A DNA stretch of 64,000 bases from Amphritea pacifica (GTDB lineage: Bacteria > Pseudomonadota > Gammaproteobacteria > Pseudomonadales > Balneatricaceae). The translations under genes and the position numbers were made by a program. Positions 53,494-62,498 of the stretch are shown in pieces. The stretch covers positions 62,001-126,000 of the forward strand of contig NZ_JAFFZO010000011.1 in assembly GCF_016924145.1 (NCBI RefSeq), read 5' to 3'. The notes beneath the pieces were generated by a model. That model saw only the letters and a list, made by a program, of their open reading frames with translations, made no database searches and had not been told where the DNA came from. The stretch's first letter is position 1; every line of letters begins with the position of its first letter.

Positions 53494-54693
53494 TCAGATG
53501 GGTCTGTTATTCACAAGTTTCAGACACTCCTGAAACATCAGTTCGTTAGCATTTTCAACATTATGATTTTTGAGTTTTTCTGCAAACACAGGGTTTACAC
53601 ACTCGCTATAGTTTTTAGCTAGGATCTCTTTTATTGTATTGACGAGCTTGGAACTGACTTCTGGGGCAGTAAGAAAAGCAGCCACGCCTTGTTTGCGAAT
53701 CATCTGGGCGGTCAGTAGCTGTTCAGCGAAAATAGGTAATGTAATCTGTAGGCAGCTGTAGAGGGCTGCATTCAATACAGTACCAATGCCTGCATGATTT
53801 ATAACAAGGTCTGCTTCTGGTAAAACCTCTGCCAGATTTAAAGGTTTATCTGCCAGATGAATAAGGGGAGTATCCAGTTTGTTTTTGAGATGATTGGATA
53901 AACCTTTACAAAACACCAGCACTCTATAGCCACATCTGACTAAACCATCAATAACTGCTTCAATCTCTTTATACTCGCTCTTCAGATAGACAAAAATTTT
54001 CTTTCCATTACCTTCAGGCCAGCTTGCAGCGCTGCCTCTGTTAATCTGAGTGCAGGGGCCGATATAGATTGTTTTTTGTTCCCTGCGTTGAACGTAATTA
54101 TCCATCTCTTCAAAACAGTTCAAGAAATGTCTGTCCAGATCAAACAGCTGATGTATTTTCTTCAGAGGGTTGAGGCCTGAACGTTGTAATACCTTGTTAA
54201 CCGCAAAAAGGGCTTTACTATCAGCCTGATCAAGTCTCTCTGTTTGAGTGTTAATCATTGGCCGGAACGGGGGAATGGGCGCTACATCGGGTGGTATATA
54301 AAAACCGTGACCAAGACTCACTCTGGTTATATCTCTACCGTGAGATGCCAGTATGGCTGTCGGTGAGTGATTACATACCATCAGATCTGGCTTAAACATA
54401 TCTAATATTGATCGCCAGCCAGTTACCAGCCCCTGCAATCGATCAGGGTCAAGATAGCCTGAATGAAATAACAGTTCGCTGAAATTTACTGGTGAATCTT
54501 TAGTTGAGAGTCTGGGTAACCAGACAGGCGCCTGCAACCAGATCAGAGATTTTTCATTTGTTGGTACCTTAGACAGGTCTTTCACTGCCAGTGCAACAGT
54601 ATGCCCGTCATCAGCAAATTTTCGTGCCAGAGGAAGTATCACACTGATATGGCCTAAGCCACCACCCAGCTCCCAACAGAATAAAACATTCAC
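53494..54693 (-). CDS. UGT/MGT-like glycosyltransferase (GT-B fold)
   Basis: 399 residues. The N-terminal half begins VLFCWELGGGLGHISVILPL, the acceptor-domain glycine-rich start of GT1 enzymes. The C-terminal donor-binding block is ADLVINHAGIGTVLNAALYS near residue 290. Such enzymes move a sugar from a nucleotide donor to a small molecule or lipid. It is divergent from the type I secretion genes; a functional link is not proven. No membrane segment is present. Confidence 0.78.
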   Translation of the reverse strand: MNVLFCWELGGGLGHISVILPLARKFADDGHTVALAVKDLSKVPTNEKSLIWLQAPVWLPRLSTKDSPVNFSELLFHSGYLDPDRLQGLVTGWRSILDMFKPDLMVCNHSPTAILASHGRDITRVSLGHGFYIPPDVAPIPPFRPMINTQTERLDQADSKALFAVNKVLQRSGLNPLKKIHQLFDLDRHFLNCFEEMDNYVQRREQKTIYIGPCTQINRGSAASWPEGNGKKIFVYLKSEYKEIEAVIDGLVRCGYRVLVFCKGLSNHLKNKLDTPLIHLADKPLNLAEVLPEADLVINHAGIGTVLNAALYSCLQITLPIFAEQLLTAQMIRKQGVAAFLTAPEVSSKLVNTIKEILAKNYSECVNPVFAEKLKNHNVENANELMFQECLKLVNNRPI

Positions 54694-54936
54694 AGATCAT
54701 ATCCTTATGTACTGATTAGATCCGGTATTTGACCACAACTGTGACCGGAATCAAGTTCAATGAATCCTGCCCTTTAAAAAATCGACATTTTCAGGTTCTA
54801 TAACAACGTTGTAACTGAATTGTCTTGAATTACAGACAATGACCTGTTAAAAATGTGCTCTCTGAAAAGGTAGTTTCAGTTTTAATAACCAATTCTAAAC
54901 AGTTCCAGGTTGTTTAGCGAAAAGGGATTTTTGTTG

Positions 54937-57162
54937 ATGGAATCGTCTACAGCCGCAGTAGATAGCGGTTTATTCTCTCTGGTAACCATTCTTCGTGTGC
55001 TCGGTATGCCAGCCGAACCGCAGCAGTTGCGTCACCAGTTTGCTGTTCCCGGTCAGCCTTTTACATCAACTGAACTGCTCCGTGCCGCCAAAAAGCTTAG
55101 CCTGAAAGCGCGTCAGGTTAATCTGCCGTTTAATAACCTCAGTAATGCCAGTCTGCCCGCTATCGGTGTTGATAACAGCGGTGAATTTTTTGTTCTTGCC
55201 AAAGTTTCACACTCGGATTCTGCAGAAAAGGGTAAAGAGAATAAGGTTCTGATACTCCGCGCGGGTATTGGACAGCCCCAGACCGTAACCGAACAAGAGC
55301 TGGCTGAGATCTGGTCCGGCGATACTATCCTGTTAACTAAACGCGGGGGGTTGTTAGATGGTTTTAAAGAGTTTGACCTTAAATGGTTTATTCCCTCATT
55401 GGTAAAATACCGAAAGCTGTTTGGCGAAGTGTTGCTGATCTCTTTCTTCCTGCAACTCTTCGCCCTGATAACCCCTCTGTTTTTTCAGGTGGTGATGGAC
55501 AAGGTACTGGTCCATAAAGGTTTTACTACCCTCGATGTACTGGCATTTGGCTTTGTGGTTGTTGCGCTGTTTGACGCCATTCTGAGCGGTTTGCGTACCT
55601 ATCTGTTCAGTCACACCACCAACCGTGTTGATGTTGAGCTTGGCGCAAAACTGTTTAATCACCTGATTTCGTTACCCCTGGCCTATTTTGAAGCTCGGCA
55701 GGTGGGCCAGAGTGTGGCGCGGGTCCGCGAGCTGGATACCATCCGTAACTTCATTACCGGTACTGCGCTGACACTAGTGATCGATCTGTTCTTTACCGTC
55801 GTGTTTTTTGCGGTACTCTGGTTTTACAGCCCTACACTGACACTGATCGTGTTGGGTACCCTGCCCTGTTATATCCTGCTATCAATCTTTATTACCCCTA
55901 TTTTGCGCCATCGCTTAGATGAGAAGTTTAAATACGGGGCTGAAAATCAGGCCTTTCTGGTGGAATCGGTCACCGGGGTGGAAACCGTTAAAGCGATGTC
56001 AGTTGAACCCCAGATGCAGCGCAAATGGGAAGATCAGTTGGCGAAATATGTCACCGCCTCATTCCGCACCAACAATCTGAACAATATCGCCAATCAGGTA
56101 GCTGGTTTTGTAAATAAGATCACCACTTTGCTGATTATCTGGTGGGGGGCGCATCTGGTGATTGATGGTTCACTGACGGTGGGACAGTTGGTAGCCTTTA
56201 ATATGATAGCGGGGCGGGTCTCCGGGCCGATTCTCAAACTTGTACAGCTGTGGCAGGATTTTCAACAGGCAGGCATCTCGGTAAAACGGCTGGGAGATAT
56301 CCTGAATACCCCGAAAGAACCCGGTTATAACCCCAACCGCAGTACCCTGCCAGAACTACAGGGCCGTGTTACCTTTGAACATACCTCATTCCGCTACCGG
56401 CCCGATGGCCCCCAGATACTCAACGGTATACAACTGGATGTGAAACCCGGTGAAGTGATCGGCATTGTAGGGCGTTCAGGCTCTGGTAAAAGTACTTTGA
56501 CTAAACTGGTGCAACGTATGTATGTGCCGGAAGGCGGTCGGGTTATGGTTGATGGTGTCGATCTGGCGATGGTGGATACCGCGTGGCTACGGCGTAATAT
56601 TGGTGTCGTACTGCAAGAGAACTTTCTGTTTAACCGCAGTGTGCGGGAAAATATCGCCCTGGCGAATCCCGGGTTACCCATGGAAGCCGTTGTCAGGGCC
56701 GCGAAACTGGCCGGTGCCCATGAATTTATTCTGGAGCTGCCAGAAGGCTATGACAACCCGGTTGGCGAACATGGCTGTAATCTCTCCGGTGGGCAGCGAC
56801 AACGGATCGCAATCGCCCGGGCGCTGATTACCGACCCCCGGATACTGATTTTTGATGAAGCCACCAGTGCCCTCGATTACGAATCAGAACGCATTATTCA
56901 GCAGAATATGCATGCGATCTGTCATAACCGGACCGTATTTATTATCGCTCACCGGCTGAGCACCGTAAGGCAATGTGACCGTATTATCGTGGTGGATAAA
57001 GGCCGCATCGTAGAATCCGGCAGCCATGATGCATTGCTAGAGCAACAAGGCTACTACCATACACTGCACAGCTATCAGAGCGGTGTGCCAGCTATACGCC
57101 CGGTCTTAAAAAACGGCTCAAAAACAGAACCCAACACAGAATCCAAAGCTGAACCGGCTTAA
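54937..57162 (+). CDS. type I secretion ABC transporter (HlyB/RtxB family) with C39-like domain lacking catalytic Cys
   Basis: 741 residues from the ATG at 54937, with AAGGGA about 9 nt upstream. An N-terminal C39-like domain (about 1-130) reads DSGLFSLV where true peptidases have a catalytic Cys, so it is a non-cleaving docking domain as in HlyB. Six membrane helices (about 150-430) are followed by an ATPase with GRSGSGKST, NLSGGQRQR and LIFDEATSALD. It exports a protein with an uncleaved signal. The hlyD-type partner follows by 48 nt. Confidence 0.92.
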   Translation: MESSTAAVDSGLFSLVTILRVLGMPAEPQQLRHQFAVPGQPFTSTELLRAAKKLSLKARQVNLPFNNLSNASLPAIGVDNSGEFFVLAKVSHSDSAEKGKENKVLILRAGIGQPQTVTEQELAEIWSGDTILLTKRGGLLDGFKEFDLKWFIPSLVKYRKLFGEVLLISFFLQLFALITPLFFQVVMDKVLVHKGFTTLDVLAFGFVVVALFDAILSGLRTYLFSHTTNRVDVELGAKLFNHLISLPLAYFEARQVGQSVARVRELDTIRNFITGTALTLVIDLFFTVVFFAVLWFYSPTLTLIVLGTLPCYILLSIFITPILRHRLDEKFKYGAENQAFLVESVTGVETVKAMSVEPQMQRKWEDQLAKYVTASFRTNNLNNIANQVAGFVNKITTLLIIWWGAHLVIDGSLTVGQLVAFNMIAGRVSGPILKLVQLWQDFQQAGISVKRLGDILNTPKEPGYNPNRSTLPELQGRVTFEHTSFRYRPDGPQILNGIQLDVKPGEVIGIVGRSGSGKSTLTKLVQRMYVPEGGRVMVDGVDLAMVDTAWLRRNIGVVLQENFLFNRSVRENIALANPGLPMEAVVRAAKLAGAHEFILELPEGYDNPVGEHGCNLSGGQRQRIAIARALITDPRILIFDEATSALDYESERIIQQNMHAICHNRTVFIIAHRLSTVRQCDRIIVVDKGRIVESGSHDALLEQQGYYHTLHSYQSGVPAIRPVLKNGSKTEPNTESKAEPA

Positions 57163-57210
57163 CACAGAACGCTTTTAATGAGCGGTTAAAGGGAAAGGAA
57201 GCATAACAGG

Positions 57211-58650
57211 ATGTTAACCACCATCAGGAAAAACTGGCAGCAACGGGAGACACTGGGTGACGACCGGTTTGAATCCCAGCAGCTGGATTTTCTGCCTGCA
57301 GCTCTGGAGATCAAAGAGCGACCACCCCACCCGGTAGGGCGTATTACCGCCTGGTTACTGATCAGCCTGTTTACCATCGGCGTGATCTGGGCATGTTTCG
57401 GGCAGGTGAATATTGTGGCGGTAGCTGAAGGCAAAATCGTCCCCCAGGGGCAGGTCAAACTGATACAACCCTATGAAAAAGGGGTGGTAGCAGAGATTCT
57501 GGTGCATGAAGGACAGCGGGTTAAGGCCGGTACGCCGCTGATTATTCTGGATCGGTCTCAGACTCAGGCTGATCAGGTCAGGTTAGAGCAGGAACTTAGA
57601 CAGAACCGCCTTAATAGCACCCGTATCGAAGGGTTACTAAACAGCCTGCAGCAAAGTGAACATTTATCCGGCAATGGTGGCAGCGTACTTAGTAGTCCGC
57701 TGCTGACGATGAATGCTGATCAGTCCGGCCTGATATGGCCTGAAAACAGTACCCCGATAGATATTGCTAATCAGCAGGCCTTGTTACTGCAACAGCTTAA
57801 CAGCTATAACGCCGAGAATGCCCGGCTGGATGAACAGATAGAAGATAAGCGGGCCGAGCAGCGGGTTAACGCCGCCGTTATCGCTAAACTTCGGGGAACA
57901 TTGCCCCTGATTACCCAACGGGTCGATGCCCTCAAAAGTCTGCTTGATCGAAAAATGGCCGCCCGGGTACAGTTTTTAGAGCTGGAGCAGGAGAGGGTAG
58001 AGCAGCAACACGATCTGCAGGCCGCACTGGCAACCAATCAGCAACTGGCTGCACAGCAAAAGCAGTTAGAGCAGCAGCGCAACTCACTGCTGGCCCAGAC
58101 CCAGCAGGACAACCTGCAACAACTGATCGAGCTGAACCGACAACAGGCCAGCTTGCAGGAAGAGCTGAATAAAGCGCAGGACCTGAATAAGAAGCAGGTA
58201 CTGGAAGCCCCGGTAGATGGCATCGTGCAGGAACTGGCGATCCATACTATCGGAGGCGTCGTTACTCCCGCTCAGCAACTGATGAAACTGGTCCCGGAAA
58301 GTCAGCAACTGGTAGTTGAAGCCTGGCTTGAAAATAAAGATATCGGCTTTGTAGAAGCTGGCCAGCCCGCCGAGATCAAAATACACACCTTCCCCTTTAC
58401 CAAGTACGGCATTATTGAAGCCGAAGTGGATAATGTATCCAGCGATGCAACCGCTGATGAAAACCGGGGCCTGATCTACAAAGCCAGGATACTGATGGCT
58501 AAAAGCAGCCTCTGGGTCGAGGGAAAAGAGGTCGCACTGGTGCCGGGTATGAGTGTCAGTGCTGAGGTTAAAACCGGTAAGCGTTATTTGATTGAATATA
58601 TTCTAACACCGTTGCTTAGGTATAAGAGTGAGAGTGTTAGGGAGAGATAA
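57211..58650 (+). CDS. HlyD-type membrane fusion protein of type I secretion
   Basis: 479 residues. One membrane segment (about 47-68), a biotinyl-lipoyl-like half (EGKIVPQGQVKLIQPYEKGV), a long coiled coil (about 115-335) and a C-terminal beta domain (VLEAPVDGIVQELAIHTIGG; GMSVSAEVKTGKRYLIEYIL) are present. It bridges the ABC transporter to an outer-membrane TolC, which is not encoded here. Two bases separate it from the next gene. Confidence 0.93.
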   Translation: MLTTIRKNWQQRETLGDDRFESQQLDFLPAALEIKERPPHPVGRITAWLLISLFTIGVIWACFGQVNIVAVAEGKIVPQGQVKLIQPYEKGVVAEILVHEGQRVKAGTPLIILDRSQTQADQVRLEQELRQNRLNSTRIEGLLNSLQQSEHLSGNGGSVLSSPLLTMNADQSGLIWPENSTPIDIANQQALLLQQLNSYNAENARLDEQIEDKRAEQRVNAAVIAKLRGTLPLITQRVDALKSLLDRKMAARVQFLELEQERVEQQHDLQAALATNQQLAAQQKQLEQQRNSLLAQTQQDNLQQLIELNRQQASLQEELNKAQDLNKKQVLEAPVDGIVQELAIHTIGGVVTPAQQLMKLVPESQQLVVEAWLENKDIGFVEAGQPAEIKIHTFPFTKYGIIEAEVDNVSSDATADENRGLIYKARILMAKSSLWVEGKEVALVPGMSVSAEVKTGKRYLIEYILTPLLRYKSESVRER

Positions 58651-58652
58651 TT

Positions 58653-59480
58653 ATGATGACTTTAAGCTTAGTAAAAAAGACTGTCGTAACAGCTTCACTT
58701 TTACTCGGATTAGCTATATTGAGTTTGAACTATTTTGGGAGTAGCTCTAATACTATAAAAAAATTTTCAGTAGGTAGTATAAATGGAGTGCCAATAAAGG
58801 TCCCTAATAATTATATATATTACCCATTTCAATACTCTGATAGTAGTTATTGGTCAAAAAATAAAAGCACTGGAAGAGTGGAAAGGACTTATAGTGATTC
58901 TGTAAATGCTTTTTCATTGTATGTTGCTTGGGAAGACCTAAAACCATATAGAAATAACTTCGGAGAGATAGAACTTAATCCAACTGATATGTCAATTAAA
59001 AAAAAATTAATGATGATTAGTTTAGATAGTATTTATATGAAAGGTAAGATTATAGATGAAAATGGGCGGAATGGGATATCAAGAATACTCAACCTCATTA
59101 TAAATCGTTTAAATGATAACTATGTTGAGGCCGGGCCATGGGGGGATAGGAGAAAAGTAAGTGTTAAATATATTTATAGAGGTATTGATAAAAAAACAGG
59201 GTTGAATTATTCAGAGCCGGATGGGCCATATGTTGAGCTTTTTCATACTTGGAATCAATCTTTATTCTGGAGTGGAAATAAAGACGGTGTTGTTGATGAT
59301 TTAATAGTTTGTTGGAATGGTAAGCTGATTAACCCATCATCCTTTAAAGTTTGTCAGCATACTTTCTCATTTCCTGAAATGAAAGCTTATGTAACTTTAG
59401 AATACCCTAGGTCAATATTGTATAAATGGAATGAACTTAAAGAAAAATCTAAAAAGCTAATATATCGCTATAAAATTTAA
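58653..59480 (+). CDS. AT-rich membrane-anchored protein, putative immunity protein
   Basis: 275 residues with an N-terminal signal or anchor (VVTASLLLGLAILSLNYF) and a beta-rich, Tyr-rich domain (SEPDGPYVELFHTWNQSLFW, GNKDGVVDDLIVCWNGK, paired cysteines). Base composition is clearly more AT-rich than the flanking secretion genes, a sign of horizontal gain. It sits between secretion genes and a truncated cargo gene, so it could neutralise the cargo in the periplasm. No experimentally known family is recognised. Confidence 0.6.
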   Translation: MMTLSLVKKTVVTASLLLGLAILSLNYFGSSSNTIKKFSVGSINGVPIKVPNNYIYYPFQYSDSSYWSKNKSTGRVERTYSDSVNAFSLYVAWEDLKPYRNNFGEIELNPTDMSIKKKLMMISLDSIYMKGKIIDENGRNGISRILNLIINRLNDNYVEAGPWGDRRKVSVKYIYRGIDKKTGLNYSEPDGPYVELFHTWNQSLFWSGNKDGVVDDLIVCWNGKLINPSSFKVCQHTFSFPEMKAYVTLEYPRSILYKWNELKEKSKKLIYRYKI

Positions 59481-59530
59481 TTTTTTTGTTTCTATAAAAT
59501 TTAATTTTTTTCTGTAAAAGGGAATTTACT

Positions 59531-59842
59531 ATGTCTGGTCACTCCGTACAAATTTCTAAAGCTGATATAGCTTATGCGAAAGGTTTAGTCGAAAAGGCTA
59601 AAGAAACTGGTGATACATCTCATTTAAGTGAAATGTATGAATATATGGCTGATAAAGGTGATAGATATGCTGAGCTAGCAAATGGTGTAGTTGAAGGTGA
59701 TACATTATCAGGAAAGTCAGCTCTTGAATTTATGGAGCACACTGCTACAAGTCAAGGTATAGAATGGGATGAGGGAAAAACAGATAGTATTCGAATGGAG
59801 GTAAAGGGGACAGATTTATTTATTCATAGAATGAGTGAATAA
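59531..59842 (+). CDS. N-terminal fragment of a putative type I secretion cargo/toxin, truncated by a mobile element
   Basis: 103 residues. The start (MSGHSVQISKADIAYAKGLV) looks like the N-terminus of a longer protein. The last residues KGTDLFIHRMSE are encoded by the end of the RAYT element that begins at 59803 (AAA GGG GAC AGA TTT ATT). The gene is therefore cut after about residue 90 and the rest is missing or displaced. It shares the AT-rich composition of the preceding gene. The N-terminal secretion-linked role is an inference. Confidence 0.6.
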   Translation: MSGHSVQISKADIAYAKGLVEKAKETGDTSHLSEMYEYMADKGDRYAELANGVVEGDTLSGKSALEFMEHTATSQGIEWDEGKTDSIRMEVKGTDLFIHRMSE

Positions 59843-60591
59843 GTGAGTTCCTTTAAAAAATATCAGCCAAGGAGAGGTAGATATGCCACGTTTGGGACGA
59901 CTGGTTTTGCCGGGTTACCCTCATCATATAGTTCAGCGAGGGCATAACAAGCAAGTGGTTTTTGCGGAAGATAGAGATTATCAATATTACCTAAATACTT
60001 TAGCTGAGTTTAAAGATGAGTTTCAGGTAGTTGTCCATGCGTACTGTCTGATGACTAATCATGTACATCTTTTACTCGAGCCAGAAACAGCCTCTGGTTT
60101 AGGTGAACTTATGAAAAGGCTCGCGGGTAGACAGACTCGCTACTTTAATAAGCAGGAAGGGCGAAGAGGTACGCTGTGGGAAGGTAGGTATAAGTCTAGT
60201 GTAGTTGATGCAGAGAACTACTTCTTCGCATGTTTACGGTATATAGAGCTAAACCCTGTAAGGGCAGGAATGGTGAAATCGCCTGTAGATTATGGATGGT
60301 CGAGTTATGCGGCACATTACAATGGTGCTGAGACGGATAGATATACCGATAACAGCAAGATGAAAGGTTTTAAGGGTGTAGAGTATGAATCATATATCTG
60401 CGGAAGGGTTGATCAGGACGAAACGGTTCTGCTAAGGGAGTCGGTTAATCGTAATCAATTAACCGGAAATAGCCGTTTTATTGATGAGATTGAGGCTATT
60501 ACAGGGAGGCGTTATGAACGAAGAGGTCAAGGCCGGCCAGCGAGAGTTGGAAGCTAGTATGAGAGAGAAGGAAAATAAATCTGTCCCCTTT
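59803..60591 (+). mobile_element. RAYT transposase element with 19-bp inverted ends
   Basis: AAAGGGGACAGATTTATTT at 59803-59821 is the exact reverse complement of the sequence at 60573-60591. The unit encloses one Y1-type transposase gene. The left end lies inside the cargo gene fragment; no target duplication is evident. Confidence 0.8.
59883..60557 (+). CDS. REP-associated tyrosine transposase (Y1/RAYT family)
   Basis: 224 residues. The N-terminus RLVLPGYPHHIVQRGHNKQV and the HUH motif NHVHLLLEP near residue 60 are diagnostic. The catalytic Tyr is expected in the block CLRYIELNPVRAGMVKSP. Such single-strand-DNA transposases are domesticated movers of REP sequences. GGAGAGG precedes the ATG. 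REP-like repeats occur elsewhere in the window (48892, 51211) but have different termini. Confidence 0.9.
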   Translation: MPRLGRLVLPGYPHHIVQRGHNKQVVFAEDRDYQYYLNTLAEFKDEFQVVVHAYCLMTNHVHLLLEPETASGLGELMKRLAGRQTRYFNKQEGRRGTLWEGRYKSSVVDAENYFFACLRYIELNPVRAGMVKSPVDYGWSSYAAHYNGAETDRYTDNSKMKGFKGVEYESYICGRVDQDETVLLRESVNRNQLTGNSRFIDEIEAITGRRYERRGQGRPARVGS

Positions 60592-60733
60592 TTCCTTTTT
60601 ACCTAAAAGAAACTCCTTATAACCGGTTAATAGCTGATCAGGTTTGTTACTGTTAACCTGGCATAAATGCAGGTCGGGTTAATGTTAATCTGAAACAAAG
60701 CAGGATCTGTGCTCCTTTGATGTAGAGAATGCA

Positions 60734-61399
60734 ATGAAAGAATACGACAGTAACTTACCATTAGTGGTCATTCATGTACCCAAAACGGCAGGCGTGAGTG
60801 TCAGGGGAATATACAAGAGCTGGTATTCTGACGGACTCTTATTTCATTATTACGATGCAGTCAAAGGAGCGATGCCGCAAAAATACGATCTGGTTGGTAT
60901 GCATTCCAACGAACGTCCCGTTGCTGTGTATGGGCATTTTAATAAAGCCCGGGGGTTTGGTGTTGAACACTATTATCCGGATGCAAAGCAATTCGTTACT
61001 ATTTTGCGTGACCCTTTTGAAAGGGCTGTTTCTGCCTACTTTTACCTGCGCAAGCAGGGCAGGGAGGCATCAAGAATCCCCGACGGTGATTTGCGGGAAT
61101 ATGTGCTTGGTCCACGGGTCAGTATTTTAAATCAGTTTCCTTGTGAAGTGACTATGGATAATTATCAGGAAATTATTGAGTCACTGTTTATTGAAGTTGG
61201 AGTAACAGAACATCTGGATGAATCCATGGCCCGGATTGCAAATAAAATACATAAGGAATATCAGCCAGGAACACTGCTTCACCTTAATGCGACGGAAAGG
61301 GATCAGAGTATGATTCCTGCTGATTTAAAGGAAGAATTTATGGCGAATAAGCAGCTTGATTACGCCATATATAATTATGTCCGGGCTAAATACGACTGA
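60734..61399 (+). CDS. sulfotransferase-family protein
   Basis: 221 residues. The PAPS-binding 5' motif HVPKTAGVSV is near residue 14 and the 3' motif LRDPFERAVSAYFYLR near 96. It resembles carbohydrate-type sulfotransferases (Sulfotransfer_2 group), which add sulfate to glycans. The neighbouring glycosyltransferase at 53.5 kb is 6 kb away, so no pathway can be claimed. It is isolated on the plus strand between mobile DNA remnants. Confidence 0.8.
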   Translation: MKEYDSNLPLVVIHVPKTAGVSVRGIYKSWYSDGLLFHYYDAVKGAMPQKYDLVGMHSNERPVAVYGHFNKARGFGVEHYYPDAKQFVTILRDPFERAVSAYFYLRKQGREASRIPDGDLREYVLGPRVSILNQFPCEVTMDNYQEIIESLFIEVGVTEHLDESMARIANKIHKEYQPGTLLHLNATERDQSMIPADLKEEFMANKQLDYAIYNYVRAKYD

Positions 61400-61471
61400 A
61401 ACTTTTCAGGCCCATAAGATTTAACAGATGTCCGTAAATCTCTGTAAAACAGGAAATATATCTGCTACATC

Positions 61472-61783
61472 TTAAGCAACATCAGAATAAGCCTTTCCCA
61501 GCAGCAGGTTGCTGCGAAATGCCTGGATATCTGTCTTTTCAGTCATCAGCTGGTGATACCAGAAACTGTCGCTGACATCTCCTACACAGACTGCACCAAT
61601 GATGTGATTATTCTGCAGAACCAGTTTCTTATAGATTCCATGCTCGGTATCAGAAAGTTTCATAACCTCAATATTCTTCTCCGGATCATTTGCATTCGTT
61701 TCAAATGCACCAATACTGTGAATGTCCAGACCGGATACCTTAAGCTTGGTCAAGTGAGTCTTTTCAGCGTATGTCTGTGACAG
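61472..61783 (-). pseudogene. C-terminal remnant of a NirB-like FAD/NAD(P) oxidoreductase
   Basis: The open frame holds about 103 residues with no ATG and a TAG directly upstream at 61784-61786. The residues YAEKTHLTKLKVSGLDIHS, then GIYKKLVLQNNHIIGAVCVG and DVSDSFWYHQLMTEKTDI, match the C-terminal interface domain of NirB/rubredoxin-reductase-like proteins. The FAD and NAD domains are absent. It is a gene fragment left by rearrangement. Confidence 0.75.
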
Positions 61784-61860
61784 CTATATATCTTCAGAAG
61801 AACCGTTTTCTGAATAGCAGTTAACTCCAGCAGCTAATTCGAAGGGGGGGAATCGCTCAA

Positions 61861-62118
61861 TTAATTGACCAGATTCTGCCTATTTTCTACGAGAAGTTTT
61901 ACCACAGCTTGAAGTTCCTCTGTCGTTTTTCCCGAGGCAAATGCCTTTAACATCGTGTCCACTTCATGGGCCAGCCATCCGACAGAACGATTACCAAGGG
62001 AAACCCCGGGAGGGAACAGGCCTTCACTGATTCGACGATAGAGGGTCGCGTGACTCATCCCGGTCCGATTTAACACCGCTGGCTTTCTTTCGATTCGGAT
62101 TGGGTGACGCTCAGGCAT
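61861..62118 (-). CDS. AlpA-family phage-type DNA-binding regulator
   Basis: 85 residues with a winged helix of the AlpA/MerR-like type (NRTGMSHATLYRRISEGLFP, then PGVSLGNRSVGW). AlpA proteins activate excisionase or integrase genes of prophages and integrative elements. No integrase is in the window, so this is probably the edge or remnant of an island. A palindrome, AACCCCC/GGGGGTT, lies just upstream of its start. Confidence 0.85.
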   Translation of the reverse strand: MPERHPIRIERKPAVLNRTGMSHATLYRRISEGLFPPGVSLGNRSVGWLAHEVDTMLKAFASGKTTEELQAVVKLLVENRQNLVN

Positions 62119-62498
62119 GCGCGATGAACCCCCAAAGTGGGGGTTGCTGTGCGATTGTTGCTTGCCTCATGAGTTCACATGTTCCACTGTGCTTTGATAC
62201 GCAGTTCATACTAACGGCGGGTCGAGCGAGAAAAAATCGCGGAAAATCGGGCAGGCAGGTGCTATTTCGGGTGGTGATAATGTTCATGCCAAAACTTTAG
62301 CACGGTGCCAATTTAATGAGCAAAGAGAAAATGTTTAGCAGTCGAATAAATTTACGTCTGTCGAGCGTATTTAGGCATTAGTAGGCTGCGTTACGTCACA
62401 AGAAGGGAAGCAGGCTTGATTCAATTCTTATTGCCCGAAGTCTAGATGCATAGAGAACAATATGAGAACATCTGGCACTCCATGGAATGGAGAACGAT
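62119..62498. other. intergenic between AlpA-like gene and IS91 transposase
   Basis: 380 nt without a gene. A hairpin AACCCCC-AAAG-TGGGGGTT lies at about 62127-62145 next to the AlpA start and may be its operator. The IS91-type element probably begins in this stretch, but its left end cannot be fixed without a second copy. Confidence 0.5.
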
